A stretch of DNA of 64,000 nucleotides. Source: Arcobacter cryaerophilus gv. crypticus (lineage in GTDB: Bacteria; Campylobacterota; Campylobacteria; Campylobacterales; Arcobacteraceae). Positions 56,493 to 64,000 of the stretch are shown here, in pieces (position 1 is the stretch's first letter; every line of letters starts with the position of its first letter). The DNA lies in NCBI RefSeq assembly GCF_002993025.1, contig NZ_NXGI01000002.1, positions 378,394 to 442,393 of the forward strand, given 5' to 3'. The notes below the pieces were generated by a model. The model was not told the DNA's origin and did no database searches. It saw nothing but the letters and a program-made list of their open reading frames with translations. A program made the position numbers and the translations under genes.

Positions 56493-57920
56493 CTATATTC
56501 CTAAAGCTTTTTTAACACCATTTGCATATTCAGGATGAACTTGCTCAAAAAGTGCAATTTGTCTATCTACAATATTTCTAGGAACTGTGTCCATTGCATC
56601 TTTTATATTTGAAAATAGTTGCTCTTTTTGATTTTGACTCATTAAGTTAAACAAAGCTCTTACTTGTGAAAAATCATCATTTCCAACTTTATGATCATAT
56701 CTAGAAGCTGCTCCTTGCAGATCTAAATCTGGTTCTAAATAACTTGCATCTTCAATAGGTCCATCAAAGCTATTTGGCTCATAAAACGCCTTTGTAGGCT
56801 CTTTTACTTTATAGTTCATACTTCCATCAAGATTATATGTATTTACCTCTACAATTGGTCTATTTACAGGCAAATCTTCATAGTGAGTTCCAACTCTATA
56901 TCTTTGAGCATCTGGATATGAGAATATTCTAGCTTGCAGCATCTTATCAGGTGAATAAGAGATTCCAGGAACTATATTTGATGGGCTAAATGAAGCTTGT
57001 TCAACTTGAGCAAAATAGTTTTTTGGATTTTCATTTAAAGTCATAGTTCCAACTTTAATCATTGGATAATCACCATGAGGCCAAACTTTTGTTAAATCAA
57101 ATGGATTAAATGAACATTTTTTTACTTGTTCATCACTCATAATTTGAATCTCAAAACTCCATTTTGGAAAATTTCCTTTTTCGATATTTTCAAACAAATC
57201 TCTTTGATTTGATTCTCTATCATTTCCAACTATTGCTTCTGCTTCTTTATTTGTAATAGTTTCTATTCCTTGAAGAGTTTTGAAGTGAAATTTAACCCAA
57301 AATCTCTCATTTTTTGAGTTGATTAAACTATATGTATGAGAACCGTATCCATTTACATTTCTAAATGATTTTGGCAATCCTCTATCTGACATTAAAATTG
57401 TAACTTGATGAAGAGATTCAGGACTTAAACTCCAAAAATCCCACATTGCAGTGTTACTTCTTAAGTTTGTTTGTGGGTCTCTTTTTTGAGTATGAATAAA
57501 ATCAGGGAATTTATAAGCATCTCGCACGAAAAATACTGGAGTATTATTTCCAACTAAATCCCAATTTCCCTCTTTTGTATAAAATTTAAGAGCAAAACCT
57601 CTTACATCTCTTTCAGCATCAGCAGCACCTCTCTCACCTGCAACTGTTGAAAATCTTAAAAGTAGTTTTGTTTTTTCACCTTTTTGTAAAACTTTTGCTT
57701 TTGTATATTTTGAAATATCTTCTGTTATTTCTAAAACTCCAAAAGCTCCACTTCCTTTTGCATGAACTACTCTTTCAGGAATTCTCTCTCTATTTTGATG
57801 TGCTAATTTTTGAATTAATTGATAATCTTGTAATAATACAGGACCTCTTTCACCTGCTGTTAATGAGTTTTGGTTATCAGCAATTGGATTTCCACCTGTT
57901 GTTGTCATTGTTTTTTTCAT
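56493..57920 (-). CDS. katA: Catalase (haem, small-subunit type)
   Basis: Decomposes hydrogen peroxide. The 475 residues include catalytic H53 in [13 protein letters not shown], the catalytic Asn region [11 protein letters not shown], and the proximal haem tyrosine in [14 protein letters not shown]. The clade-3, small-subunit catalase length fits. A strong AAGGAGG site lies 8 bases before the ATG. No PerR-box consensus was clearly seen in the 86-bp upstream space, which contains an inverted repeat at 57941-57961. It precedes the ankyrin gene in one unit. Confidence 0.96.
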   Translation of the reverse strand: MKKTMTTTGGNPIADNQNSLTAGERGPVLLQDYQLIQKLAHQNRERIPERVVHAKGSGAFGVLEITEDISKYTKAKVLQKGEKTKLLLRFSTVAGERGAADAERDVRGFALKFYTKEGNWDLVGNNTPVFFVRDAYKFPDFIHTQKRDPQTNLRSNTAMWDFWSLSPESLHQVTILMSDRGLPKSFRNVNGYGSHTYSLINSKNERFWVKFHFKTLQGIETITNKEAEAIVGNDRESNQRDLFENIEKGNFPKWSFEIQIMSDEQVKKCSFNPFDLTKVWPHGDYPMIKVGTMTLNENPKNYFAQVEQASFSPSNIVPGISYSPDKMLQARIFSYPDAQRYRVGTHYEDLPVNRPIVEVNTYNLDGSMNYKVKEPTKAFYEPNSFDGPIEDASYLEPDLDLQGAASRYDHKVGNDDFSQVRALFNLMSQNQKEQLFSNIKDAMDTVPRNIVDRQIALFEQVHPEYANGVKKALGI

Positions 57921-57940
57921 ATAAATATCCTCCTTAAATT

Positions 57941-57961
57941 AAAGGAAAAAGTTTTTCCTTT
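57941..57961. promoter_or_regulatory. Inverted repeat upstream of katA
   Basis: AAAGGAAAAA and TTTTTCCTTT are perfect 10-bp arms around a single G. It lies about 21 bases upstream of the katA start and downstream of the LetB-like gene on the same strand. It may end the lipid-transport operon or bind a regulator of katA. Confidence 0.5.
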
Positions 57962-58006
57962 GGTTAAGTATTCTATTTTTTTATAACTTAAATCATCTTT
58001 AAAATT

Positions 58007-60658
58007 TTATTTAATACTAGGACTTATAGTTTTCCAATCTTCTCTTAATGTTTTATGTAAAGTAAAAATATCATTTGAATTTGCAACTTCGTTGTATTCA
58101 TAAGGAGTGACAATTACTAAACCACCTTTTATAATACTTGTAAATGTATTTGACTCAACTTTTGAACCTGTAAAAAGAGAAAATTCCATTTCAAAACCAC
58201 TAATATCATAAAATTGAGAATTCTTTCTTACAAATTTTTTATATTTATCATAGATTAAACAATCAATTACAACTCTTGAAGCATCACTACTTAAATCAAC
58301 TTTTAAAACTTTTCCTATTTGTACATTTTTATAATAAACAGGAGAATCAACATTTACACTAGATGCTGTTTTATCTTCTACTTTTATTATCGTTCCGAAA
58401 TGAGAATTAACAGATGGTTCTTTATCAAAACCATTAAAACCAGTTTGTGGTAAATTATTTTTACTGATATTACTTTTTATTACACCAATATTTACAGCCA
58501 TAATAGTCGAACCTGCATTTGCAATCTCTTGAAAAGATATTCTAGGTTTTTTTAGATAAAAAATTGTTCCCTCTTTTGCAAACTCTTTAAAATCTTTTTC
58601 AATTATTGCTTGTACTTCAACTTTTTGATTTTTATTAAGAGATATTTTTTTAACTTTTCCAATATTTGCACCTTTGTAAATAATTTTTGAGAAATTTTCT
58701 TGAAGCCCTTCAACATCATCAAAAATAATAGTTACCATATTTGTTGCTAGTTGCATCTCATCAAAACTTGAATATAAAACTCTATTTCCAAGTGGAGTGT
58801 TTGAACTATTATCAAGTTCTATTGAACCATCAATTAGTGATGAAAAACTATCTAATTCAAAAATTATCCCACTTAAACTAGCATTTAATTCAAGCTTTGG
58901 TTTTTTATAAAATCTACTTTTATTTGTTATGAATTTTTTAAAATCTTCATAAATAAAAAGTTCTACTTTTGAATTTTTATCATTAAAATTAATATTTTTT
59001 ACAAAACCTATCTCTTGATTTTTATATACTATTGCCATATCTTCTTTTAAAACAAAGCTATTATCAAACTGCGAATAAACTATAAAACCATTAGTTTTAT
59101 CTCTTTTTTCTCTTTGAATATCTTTATAACTACCAAATAGTTCAAACTCTTTTTTTGTAAGTTTTGTATTAACTTCATTTGCTACAAGAGCTATTCCACC
59201 ATTTAGAGTTTTTTCTACTCCACTATAATTTATGTTCATATCAAAATTTTTTATCTCTAAAAGTTTTGAACTCATATCATAAAATTTACTACTATTATTT
59301 ATTAAATCTTTATATTTATCATCTATTAATATAGAAATTCTTACATTTTTATAATCATTACTTAATTTATAAGATTCAACTCTTCCTATTTCTATATTTT
59401 TAAAATATATTTTTGATCTTTCATTTATAGAGTTTAAATTATCTGAGATTAAATCAATTTTTATAGCATTTAAACTCTTTTTTAAATCTTTTTTAGAAAT
59501 ACCCAAAAATTTATCAGAAAATTCTCCTTCTTGATAATCCAAAGATAGATAATTTCCTTTTATGATATTTCCTAAGTTTTTTATACCATCAAATGATATA
59601 GTTGGTTCTTCAATAATAAAACGACTATTTTTTGTAAGAAGATATTTGTACTCTTCATAAACATAAGCTTTTGTAGCTAATATATCATCTTGTATTTTTA
59701 CATTTGATATTTTTCCTATTTGAATACCTTTGTATAGTATTGAAGTATTTTCATCGATTTTTCCTTCATTAAAATCAATAGTGAAGTTAACTTTTTTTCT
59801 TAAATCATCTTTTGAAGAAAAAAGAGTATAAATCTCATTTTTTTCAATTTTTGCATCATCTTTTATACTTGTTACAACTGTAATTCCACCAACTAAAGCT
59901 GAATATAGTGAGCTTACTTCAATATTTAATCCACTAGCACCATAATTTACTTTTAATGCCTCATTCATTATAAATTTTGAACTTTTATTTACTAAGTAGT
60001 TATATTTATCATAAATATAAGCACTTGCATAAAGTTGTTCATCTTTAAACTCTTTTGAAACAATTTCACCTATTTGGTATTTATTATAAAAAATAGGAGT
60101 TCCAACATCTACATTATCTTTATCATTCATTAATAAAGATATATAATAACCATTCTCTTCAAATTCATCATCAGGAGCAGAATCAAAACCTGTAAAATAC
60201 CATTGTGGTTTTGTATTTTCTAGATTAAAGTTTGGTGATAACTCTATTTTATAACCACTTATTAGAGTGCTAAGTCCTGAAATTTTTGTCAAAGATACAG
60301 TTGGTTTTTTTATCCAAAATTTTGAACCTTCATTTGCTACATATTTTGCAACATCACTATTTACTAAAATATTAACAGCAACATTTTTTAAATCATCATG
60401 AATAGATATTTTTGTAACTTTTCCTAATGCCAAACCTTTATATTCCAAAGTTGTAATATTCTCTTTTAAGCCTTCAGCACTTTTGAAATATACAACAATA
60501 TTTGTTCCTTTTTTAGAATATGTATCATAAGCAATAAATGCAAGAATTCCTAAAATTATAAGTGGAAGTATCCAAATAGGAGATATTTTATTATTTTTTT
60601 GTTCTTTTGCTAAATACACAACTGGCTCATTTATATTTTCACTAATCTCTTTTTTCAT
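58007..60658 (-). CDS. Seven-MCE-domain lipid-transport protein (LetB/YebT type)
   Basis: Periplasm-spanning tube for lipid transfer between membranes. The 883 residues start with one membrane helix (about 28-46) followed by seven MCE domains beginning near 53, 171, 289, 398, 523, 641 and 754; each has the pattern ending in [FY]K...IG[KER]V (for example LEYKGLALGKVTKISI and VYYKNVQIGKVLKVDL). Seven domains is the number in E. coli LetB. It overlaps the PqiA-like gene upstream by 17 bp, which supports an operon with the LetA-like membrane proteins. Confidence 0.9.
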   Translation of the reverse strand: MKKEISENINEPVVYLAKEQKNNKISPIWILPLIILGILAFIAYDTYSKKGTNIVVYFKSAEGLKENITTLEYKGLALGKVTKISIHDDLKNVAVNILVNSDVAKYVANEGSKFWIKKPTVSLTKISGLSTLISGYKIELSPNFNLENTKPQWYFTGFDSAPDDEFEENGYYISLLMNDKDNVDVGTPIFYNKYQIGEIVSKEFKDEQLYASAYIYDKYNYLVNKSSKFIMNEALKVNYGASGLNIEVSSLYSALVGGITVVTSIKDDAKIEKNEIYTLFSSKDDLRKKVNFTIDFNEGKIDENTSILYKGIQIGKISNVKIQDDILATKAYVYEEYKYLLTKNSRFIIEEPTISFDGIKNLGNIIKGNYLSLDYQEGEFSDKFLGISKKDLKKSLNAIKIDLISDNLNSINERSKIYFKNIEIGRVESYKLSNDYKNVRISILIDDKYKDLINNSSKFYDMSSKLLEIKNFDMNINYSGVEKTLNGGIALVANEVNTKLTKKEFELFGSYKDIQREKRDKTNGFIVYSQFDNSFVLKEDMAIVYKNQEIGFVKNINFNDKNSKVELFIYEDFKKFITNKSRFYKKPKLELNASLSGIIFELDSFSSLIDGSIELDNSSNTPLGNRVLYSSFDEMQLATNMVTIIFDDVEGLQENFSKIIYKGANIGKVKKISLNKNQKVEVQAIIEKDFKEFAKEGTIFYLKKPRISFQEIANAGSTIMAVNIGVIKSNISKNNLPQTGFNGFDKEPSVNSHFGTIIKVEDKTASSVNVDSPVYYKNVQIGKVLKVDLSSDASRVVIDCLIYDKYKKFVRKNSQFYDISGFEMEFSLFTGSKVESNTFTSIIKGGLVIVTPYEYNEVANSNDIFTLHKTLREDWKTISPSIK

Positions 60659-61232
60659 CCCAAATTATCCTTGTATCAAATCTATGTGCTGCAAATATTG
60701 TAATTATTACCATTAAAGAAAAAGATGTTGCAGCAACTCCACCTTTTATATTAAATAGCTCATCTAATTGAACTATTGATGCCATTAAAGCAACTACATA
60801 AATATCTATCATTGACCATTTTCCAATTGCTTCAATGTATTTATATATCAAAATCTTTGTTTTATTTGTCATTTTTACATTTATTTTCAAAGATAAAAAT
60901 ATAAAAAATAGTGCAAATAGTTTTACTATAGGAATAGCAACACTTGCTATAAATATTACAAATGCTATAAAATAACTTCCATGCTCTAAAAAGCTAATAA
61001 TACCTTCAATAATTGTACTTTCTAAATTTACACCAAATTGTGTTACTACCATCATTGGATAAACCATTGCTGGAATATACAAAAGCATTGCACAAATGGT
61101 TAAAGCTAGTGATATTTGTAAAGAGTTATCAACTCTTTTTTTTACTATATGATTACATCTATCGCATAAAAAAGAGTCATAATTTTCTTTTTTATATACT
61201 TTTTTGCAGTTTTTACAAGAGATTAAAACCAT
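60642..61232 (-). CDS. PqiA/LetA-like membrane protein, second of two
   Basis: The 196 residues begin with a zinc ribbon C-x2-C...C-x2-C (ISCKNCKKVY ... SFLCDRC), then four membrane helices (about 35-60, 90-115, 130-155, 165-185). This is one PqiA domain. In E. coli LetA, PqiA and YebS two such domains are fused in one chain of about 420 residues; here they are separate genes. It abuts the preceding gene and overlaps the MCE gene, so the three are translationally linked. Confidence 0.87.
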   Translation of the reverse strand: MVLISCKNCKKVYKKENYDSFLCDRCNHIVKKRVDNSLQISLALTICAMLLYIPAMVYPMMVVTQFGVNLESTIIEGIISFLEHGSYFIAFVIFIASVAIPIVKLFALFFIFLSLKINVKMTNKTKILIYKYIEAIGKWSMIDIYVVALMASIVQLDELFNIKGGVAATSFSLMVIITIFAAHRFDTRIIWDEKRD

Positions 61233-61826
61233 TTAATTATCCAAAATAACAGTTGCATCAAATCTTAAATGAGACATAATAAAACAAAAAATATAGCCAA
61301 GTAAAATATAAAAACCTATATCAAATTTTGTATTACTAACCATTCCAATAAGTTTTATGTATGTAACAATAAGGCTTACAATAAAAACTTCCATAAAACC
61401 CCAATTTTTAAAAAAATAGTAAGAGTCATATAAAAGTGATTTTTTAAAAATCTCTTTTTTAAACTTTATTTGAAAAAATACTAAAATTATTATAATTGAG
61501 TTTAAAACAGGAGCTAAAATAATTGTAAATAAAACTAAAAAAGATACTATAAAAAAATCTTGTTCAAACAATACATACACAGTTTTTAAAATATTTGCAT
61601 CTAAGCTTTGAGCATTTAAGTTTAGGCTTAAAATAGGGTATAAACATAAAATTAAAAATAACATCAAACTAGATATTGCAAAAAAAAGTGAATCAATCGA
61701 GTGATTATTTTCATCTTTTAATTTACTATCACATCTAGGACATCTTTGAGTAAAATTTGATGAAACATTTTTTTGTACAAATAATCCACAGCTATAGCAC
61801 TCAACTGTGTTTGTTAAATCTTGCAT
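61233..61826 (-). CDS. PqiA/LetA-like membrane protein, first of two
   Basis: From the ATG at 61826 (AAAGG five bases upstream) the protein has 197 residues. The open frame continues to 61925, but that would overlap the promoter region and adds 33 unlike residues. A zinc ribbon (VECYSCGLFVQ ... RCPRCDSKL) precedes four membrane helices (about 50-75, 95-125, 150-170, 175-190). It is the first gene of the lipid-transport unit and lies divergent to the haemoglobin gene, 121 bp away. Confidence 0.86.
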   Translation of the reverse strand: MQDLTNTVECYSCGLFVQKNVSSNFTQRCPRCDSKLKDENNHSIDSLFFAISSLMLFLILCLYPILSLNLNAQSLDANILKTVYVLFEQDFFIVSFLVLFTIILAPVLNSIIIILVFFQIKFKKEIFKKSLLYDSYYFFKNWGFMEVFIVSLIVTYIKLIGMVSNTKFDIGFYILLGYIFCFIMSHLRFDATVILDN

Positions 61827-61947
61827 AAAAACCTTTAAAATATAATTTTGTATTTTATCACACAAAATATTTAATAAAGAGATTAATATGCTATTTATTG
61901 TAATATTCCAAACTTTTGAAAACAATTTAATTAAAAAAGGTTATAAA

Positions 61948-62382
61948 ATGGAATTTAAAATATCAGAAGCAATTTTTGGAACAAGACCAGCTGTTGAAAA
62001 ACCATCATTAAAATTTTTAGAAACTATTAAAGAAGATGGACTTAGACAAATTATATCGAAACACTACGATTTACTAAAAAAAAGTTCAATAAAAGATTTG
62101 TTTCCTCAAGATGATGAAGAGTTTGAACAAGCAAAAATAAACTCAGCAGATTTTTTTATACAAATTTGTGGAGGTCCTGACTACTTTAATCAACATAGAG
62201 GAAATCCTATGATGGTAAAAAGACATGCACCTTTTAAAATAACTCCAAAGGCTAGAAGAGTTTGGCTTGAGTGTTATATTGAGATTTTAAAAGATTTGGA
62301 TATTCCTGAAGATTTAAAAAAATCTTTTTGGAACTATTTAGATATCTTCTCTATGTGGATGATAAACTCACCTGAAGATTGA
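61948..62382 (+). CDS. Truncated haemoglobin (globin family)
   Basis: The 144 residues match the two-on-two globin type: the heme-pocket sequence GGPDYFNQHRGNPMMVKRHAPFKI (the proximal His in KRHAPF) and WLECYIEIL near 110 are the typical E/F-helix and G-helix segments, closer to group II than group III. The start at 61948 has AAAAAGG upstream; the 20 residues before it are not globin-like. Role would be oxygen or nitric-oxide binding, as for Campylobacter Ctb. Ends at a hairpin shared with the outer-membrane-protein gene. Confidence 0.85.
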   Translation: MEFKISEAIFGTRPAVEKPSLKFLETIKEDGLRQIISKHYDLLKKSSIKDLFPQDDEEFEQAKINSADFFIQICGGPDYFNQHRGNPMMVKRHAPFKITPKARRVWLECYIEILKDLDIPEDLKKSFWNYLDIFSMWMINSPED

Positions 62383-62385
62383 TAA

Positions 62386-62409
62386 TTTAGAAGCTAAATA
62401 GCTTCTAAA
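62386..62409. terminator. Bidirectional hairpin between globin and outer-membrane-protein genes
   Basis: TTTAGAAGCTA/TAGCTTCTAAA around AA; the right arm includes the stop codon of the minus-strand gene at 62405-62407. Confidence 0.75.
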
Positions 62410-62878
62410 ATCCAAATTTAACACCTAAATTTGCTGTATCATAATCATAGCTATGATTACTTTTACTCATACTCATAGTTTTGTATGAACCTTCTACTGA
62501 AACAGTTTGGCTAATTCTATACTCTAAAGCAGCACCATATCCTAAACCTGTATATGTACTATCATCATAAAATTGAACTGCTCCAGAACCAATTCCATAA
62601 GCAATTAAATTTTGAACAAACTCATAACCAACTTTTCCATCCATATCAACTGTTGTTGCACTAAGACCTGTTTTAACTCTTCCATAGCCTAAACTATTTC
62701 CAAAAGCTAAAATAATATTATTATCAAGTTTTGTACCAGTATTGTGACCAATATTGTATTGTGTATAGCTATGATTATCAATTTTTGCAGCACTTGCTCC
62801 TGCATAAATTTTTGTATCCATTGCAAAGGCAGAAGATAAAAGTCCAACTAAAATAGTTGAAGTTATTATTTTTCTCAT
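62405..62878 (-). CDS. Small outer-membrane beta-barrel protein
   Basis: The 157 residues have a signal peptide (MRKIITSTILVGLLSSAFAM) and alternate polar and hydrophobic residues through about eight strands, with Gly/Tyr-rich motifs (YTGLGYGAALEYRISQTVSV) and a C-terminal Phe (LGVKFGF) as required for outer-membrane insertion. It resembles the small OmpA/opacity-type barrels found in many Campylobacterota. Function unknown. Confidence 0.8.
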   Translation of the reverse strand: MRKIITSTILVGLLSSAFAMDTKIYAGASAAKIDNHSYTQYNIGHNTGTKLDNNIILAFGNSLGYGRVKTGLSATTVDMDGKVGYEFVQNLIAYGIGSGAVQFYDDSTYTGLGYGAALEYRISQTVSVEGSYKTMSMSKSNHSYDYDTANLGVKFGF

Positions 62879-62979
62879 TTTTACTCCTAAATTTTAAATC
62901 GCAATTGTATAAAAATATCTCTTAAACCCTAAAATAAGAGTTCTTTGAGTAAAATCCGTAAAAAAATTAAAGGATATTT

Positions 62980-63873
62980 TTGAGTTTACAAACAAAAGGA
63001 GTTATACTAGCTATTATCTCTGCTATTTGCTATGGAATGAACCCATTAGGAGCACTTTTTTTATATGAAGAGGGATTAAATGTAAACTCTGTAATTTTTT
63101 ATAGATTTATTTTTGCCTCTATTTTATTAGCAATTTTTATGCTTATCAAAAAAGATTCTTTTTATTTAAGATTTAAAGAAATTATATTTTTAGCTTTTTT
63201 GGGCTTATTATTTGGAATTTCTGCAATTAGTTTATTTAACTCTTTCTTATATATGGATGCTGGACTTGCCTCGACTGTTTTATTTGTTTATCCTATATTT
63301 GTAGCAATTATAATGGCACTATTTTTTAAAGAGAAAAATTCAATAATAACTATTTTGTCTATAGTTTTTGCATTTTTAGGAGTCATTTTACTATATGAAA
63401 GCGATGGAGCAAATGTTAGTAATTTTGGGATATTTTTAGTAATAGTTTCATCATTGTGCTATGCTATTTATATAGTTATTATAAACCAATATCTAAAAAT
63501 ATCTGCACTAAAAGTTACTTTTTACTCAATGCTCTTTTGTACAATAACTATTTTAATACACTCATTTTTTGATAGTAGTTTAAATATAATGCCTTTAGTA
63601 AACTTCAATATGTGGTTTTATACAATATTTTTAGCTCTTGTTCCTACAATTATCTCATTACTATTTCTAATAAAAGCAATTCAAATTATAGGTTCAACAA
63701 GTGCATCTATTTTAGGAGCATTAGAACCTTTAACTGCTGTACTAATTGGAGTTTATGTTTTTAATGAAAAAATAACTTTTTTCTTAGTTATTGGAATAGT
63801 TTTTATTTTATTTGGAGTTCTTCTAATAGTTTTAAAAGATTATTTTGATAAATTACTCAACTTTCGCACATAA
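62980..63873 (+). CDS. EamA/DMT-family permease, 3' end altered by an IS end
   Basis: Ten predicted membrane helices in two EamA repeats of five (LAIISAICYGMNPLGALFLY; LVIVSSLCYAIYIVIINQYL; LGALEPLTAVLIGVYVFNEK), total 297 residues. Start is TTG with AAAGGA upstream. The last six codons (from about 63855) come from the IS end and give CTC AAC TTT CGC ACA TAA, so the natural C-terminus is replaced. The core fold looks complete, so the protein may still work. Substrate is unknown. Confidence 0.85.
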   Translation: MSLQTKGVILAIISAICYGMNPLGALFLYEEGLNVNSVIFYRFIFASILLAIFMLIKKDSFYLRFKEIIFLAFLGLLFGISAISLFNSFLYMDAGLASTVLFVYPIFVAIIMALFFKEKNSIITILSIVFAFLGVILLYESDGANVSNFGIFLVIVSSLCYAIYIVIINQYLKISALKVTFYSMLFCTITILIHSFFDSSLNIMPLVNFNMWFYTIFLALVPTIISLLFLIKAIQIIGSTSASILGALEPLTAVLIGVYVFNEKITFFLVIGIVFILFGVLLIVLKDYFDKLLNFRT

Positions 63874-64000
63874 AACCTAACTGTTTTTTAGTGTAAAGCC
63901 TGAGCATTAGTATGATTTGTTCTAAATCTTTATTTCTCTTGACAATTTGAGTAGATTCAATCAATTGTTCTAATATTTTTAGAAACAGTTCCATTGAAAT
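63857..64000 (-). mobile_element. 3' end of IS4-like transposase gene (right copy, continues outside window)
   Basis: Read on the minus strand this is the C-terminal 47 codons of the transposase, ending GFMCES-stop like the left copy at 28904-29047. Over the shared 144 bp there are four mismatches. Similarity to the left copy stops about two bases past the stop codon, which marks the element's right end near 63855. The rest of the element lies beyond the window, so whether it is intact is unknown. Confidence 0.9.

Noticed and set aside
61827..61925. N-terminal extension of the first PqiA-like protein
   Set aside because: The 33 residues are not part of the family fold, and a good ribosome-binding site precedes the internal ATG at 61826.

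Overview
The window is a strongly AT-rich piece of a Campylobacterota chromosome, most likely from the Arcobacteraceae (Arcobacter/Aliarcobacter group). The basis is the gene content and order. The block rplU-rpmA-obg-proB-fmt-birA-parA-parB-atpF'FHAGDC-tolQRAB-pal-ybgF-slyD-fabD-pfs follows the order known from Campylobacter jejuni, as does dnaG / TPR protein / rnc / aroC. The F1 genes lie apart from atpB and atpE, and menaquinone genes of the futalosine type are present. TTG is often used as a start codon (sensor kinase, bioA, fmt, tolR, the EamA gene, a small hypothetical). No rRNA, tRNA or CRISPR array was found.

Layout. 1-2011 (minus): start of a complex I operon, nuoA-nuoB-nuoCD, with the fused nuoCD running off the left edge. 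2288-9493: UbiD-family decarboxylase, Tex, an M42 peptidase with a small hypothetical, and a sirohaem nitrite/sulfite reductase. 9577-11806: divergent peptidoglycan-trimming genes resembling csd3/pgp3 and csd6/pgp2. 11870-15632: purL-purH. 15691-18899: a histidine kinase with a periplasmic NMT1/THI5-like sensor, overlapping bioA. 18896-21869: DsrE-like protein, MsrBA fusion, a hypothetical, a thiamine-binding MTH1187-family protein and PPK2. 21861-27173: M15 peptidase, aroC, rnc, a LapB-like TPR protein, and divergent dnaG.

27.2-29.9 kb is the one clearly accessory stretch. It holds a restriction-modification remnant, two unrecognised genes (one with an excisionase-like DNA-binding end), a possible IS3-type terminus, the 3' part of an IS4-like transposase, and two small hypotheticals. 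From 29990 to 50042 the conserved core block follows, interrupted only by a PAS protein and an AEC transporter between fmt and birA. 50102-55914 carries aspA, a short asparaginase-domain protein, a small XRE regulator facing a 58-residue ORF across a perfect palindrome, Mn-dependent pyrophosphatase, a MscS channel, sodB and DoxX. 56002-61826 (minus) holds katA with its ankyrin partner and a lipid-transport set made of two separate PqiA/LetA-type proteins and a seven-MCE-domain LetB-type protein. The window ends with a truncated haemoglobin, a small outer-membrane protein, an EamA permease, and a second, inverted copy of the same transposase end.

The most notable observations are: the two near-identical transposase ends in opposite orientation about 34.8 kb apart, with the right copy supplying the stop codon of the EamA gene; the XRE/palindrome/small-ORF module; the substrate-binding-protein histidine kinase; the inverted repeat covering the purL promoter and ribosome-binding site; and dnaG and birA, whose -10 boxes lie so close to the start codon that their mRNAs may be leaderless. 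I did not find a clearly new multi-gene system. The best candidates for something undescribed are the gene pair at 27473-28583 and the regulator module at 52003-52540.
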